A DNA stretch of 64,000 nucleotides from Dactylorhiza incarnata (lineage: Eukaryota > Streptophyta > Magnoliopsida > Asparagales > Orchidaceae). Below, piece by piece: positions 62,790 to 64,000 of the stretch. The first letter of the stretch is position 1; every line of letters begins with the position of its first letter. Made by a program: the position numbers and the translations under genes. The DNA lies in NCBI GenBank assembly GCA_033032865.1, contig JAWHQI010000013.1, positions 8,308,001-8,372,000 on the forward strand, in the 5' to 3' direction. The notes under the pieces are model-generated. The model made no database searches. It was not told the origin of the DNA and worked only from the letters and a program-made list of their open reading frames with translations.

Positions 62790-64000
62790 TTACAGATAAT
62801 TTGATTGGTTGTACCAGCATTGTTTGGCAAGGTTGCCAGTTTTGTTACATATATGGCACTTGATAATCTTATTATTATGATAATTTGAGTTTAGAGAAGA
62901 ATAAAAGGGTTGATCAGGATAGAAAGTTTTATTTTGGTTAGGATAGAAATTTTGGTTAAAATGGGAATTTTGGTTACCATGTTTAGGATAGAAATCATGA
63001 TAGAGGTGTTGATTAGGATAGGAATCATGATTGGGATGAATGGGTCCTGGATATGGGTTAGGATGAAAGGCTTTTGGAGGAAAGGTATTTAAGTTGCTCT
63101 GAACTTTTGTGCGTTGATATCTATTCGACGCATGTTGATAATTGCGTCGATTTATATTCGGCGCATTCCTTAGATTGCGTTGATCTAGTATCGACGCATG
63201 GAGGAAGTTGCGTCGATTAGATGTCGACGTATCATTATTCAAGCGTCGAGTAGAGGTCGAGGCATCTAAGAGGGTACGTCGAGTAGAAGTCGACGCATTA
63301 TCATTCATGCGTCCATATGAAGTCGATGCGACTGTGTCTTCATAAATTTTCATTTTATCTTTTTCTATTTTTACTCCTTTGTATGTTGTTTCTTTTGGTT
63401 TAGTGGTCTCTTCAGATGAAGTTTGTGAGTCATCAGCTGAATAATATGATGTTTCATCAAATTCCTTTATTTCCTTGAAGAAGTGTTCTTTCTTATGTTG
63501 TGATTCTTTTTCTTGGTTTGCTGATTGGATGGGTTTAGTGAATTTTACAGGGCTCATCCATGCAGGCTTATTGGATGGAATTAGGCTGATTAATGGATCA
63601 GCCCCTAGCCCAAGATTTTTGTGTCTTATTGTTTGTTTTTCAGTGATTTCTTTAAGAGTTTGGCTTCTCATTTTTATTGATTCTTCAAAGGCCTTTGCCT
63701 GAGAAACCTTATCCTTAAGGAACTGATTTTCTATTCTAGCCCTTTCTATTTCCTTCTCTCTTATGTTAGCCCTTAATACCTGATCTATAGAGCTTATATC
63801 CTTTTTATTTCTTTGGTTATTGACCATATGAATTTGTTCTTTTAGGTCATTGATTTCTTGTTTAGATTTTAATTGATCTAGACACATTCCCATAAAATCA
63901 TTTCTGAATTTATCACTTTGAAAATCTATTTCATCAAAGATGCTTACCTCATCCTTATCCTCAGATTCCTCTATGAGAATAAGGCTATTTTCTTTTTCAT
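62790..64000 (-). CDS. Copia-4 gag, C-terminal part (open at window edge)
   Basis: Open from the window end to the stop at 62790, about 400 residues. It begins with an acidic stretch and a long coiled-coil-like region (63650-63893), then 'PVKFTKPI', an acidic Ser-rich region, a repeat region 'ASTSTRR...' (63110-63330), a His/Asn/Pro/Tyr-rich segment and a zinc knuckle 'CHICNKTGNLAKQC', in which the usual His is Asn. It is the C-terminal half of a SIRE-type Gag. No lesion is visible apart from the knuckle change. Confidence 0.75.
   Translation of the reverse strand, partial: EKENSLILIEESEDKDEVSIFDEIDFQSDKFRNDFMGMCLDQLKSKQEINDLKEQIHMVNNQRNKKDISSIDQVLRANIREKEIERARIENQFLKDKVSQAKAFEESIKMRSQTLKEITEKQTIRHKNLGLGADPLISLIPSNKPAWMSPVKFTKPIQSANQEKESQHKKEHFFKEIKEFDETSYYSADDSQTSSEETTKPKETTYKGVKIEKDKMKIYEDTVASTSYGRMNDNASTSTRRTLLDASTSTRRLNNDTSTSNRRNFLHASILDQRNLRNAPNINRRNYQHASNRYQRTKVQSNLNTFPPKAFHPNPYPGPIHPNHDSYPNQHLYHDFYPKHGNQNSHFNQNFYPNQNKTFYPDQPFYSSLNSNYHNNKIIKCHICNKTGNLAKQCWYNQSNYL
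63110..63330. repeat. GTCGA-palindrome minisatellite inside Copia-4 gag
   Basis: Five to six ~42-48-bp units, each shaped GCGTCGA-(8-14 nt)-TCGACGC, remain in frame and encode variants of ASTSTRR. The motif is the same as in the Copia-4 LTR. Confidence 0.75.

Larger units (their letters stand above)
59074..64000 (-). mobile_element. Copia-4: SIRE-like element with gag and envelope-like ORF but no pol
   Basis: Reading right to left: gag (open at the window edge), a 430-bp spacer, an envelope-like ORF, a polypurine tract and the 3' LTR. In complete SIRE-type elements protease to RNase H lies between gag and the envelope-like ORF. Here nothing of it remains, so this is a deletion derivative. 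The 5' LTR is right of the window. Confidence 0.82.

Overview
This window looks like gene-free, repeat-dense plant nuclear DNA, most likely from a eudicot with a large genome; I cannot name the species. Every coding stretch I recognise belongs to LTR retrotransposons. Primer-binding sites match plant initiator tRNA-Met (Copia elements) and tRNA-Asp (Gypsy/Athila elements). LTRs end in TG...CA and several insertions keep exact 5-bp target-site duplications (TSDs), so the nesting can be read from the sequence. No host gene, tRNA, rRNA or CRISPR array was found.

Layout. (1) Copia-2 (minus strand, SIRE-like, 5' LTR 42511-44158) is the outermost element on the left; its 3' end lies left of the window. 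A Del/Tekay-like Gypsy element (left part 1-4495, right part 31350-32977) apparently sits in its envelope-like ORF. Into that element jumped Copia-1 (plus, SIRE-like, 4496-31349, TSD GTTTA). Copia-1 was then hit twice: in gag by Athila-A (8479-19205, TSD AATGT) and in its 3' LTR by Athila-B (24448-30708, TSD ATCTA). A further LTR (34797-36279) interrupts the Copia-2 envelope-like ORF. (2) 44159-45435 is unassigned. (3) Copia-3 (plus, from 45436) is broken by Athila-C (47788-56572, TSD CTGGG) and then by Athila-D (minus, from 56650), which is itself broken by Copia-4 (minus, 59074 to beyond the window).

Athila-A has gag, protease, RT, RNase H and integrase, all damaged by stops or frameshifts. 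Athila-B keeps LTRs, priming sites and non-coding signals but only a short zinc-knuckle ORF, as expected of a non-autonomous partner. Athila-C has gag-protease and an envelope-like extra ORF but no RT/RNase H/integrase. Copia-4 goes from gag straight to an envelope-like ORF with no pol between them, and that ORF contains a likely 96-bp intron.

The most unusual signal is cis-acting RNA and DNA architecture rather than protein. Athila-A and -B each carry two copies of a ~90-nt element whose closing stem is kept by compensatory changes, one copy after the primer-binding site and one after an internal polypurine tract. Each polypurine tract lies beside conserved hairpins. Every LTR family carries its own cluster of short CpG palindromes. 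In three elements the envelope-like ORF has promoter-like sequence of its own, in two of them combining the LTR's palindrome type with a TATA-like box.
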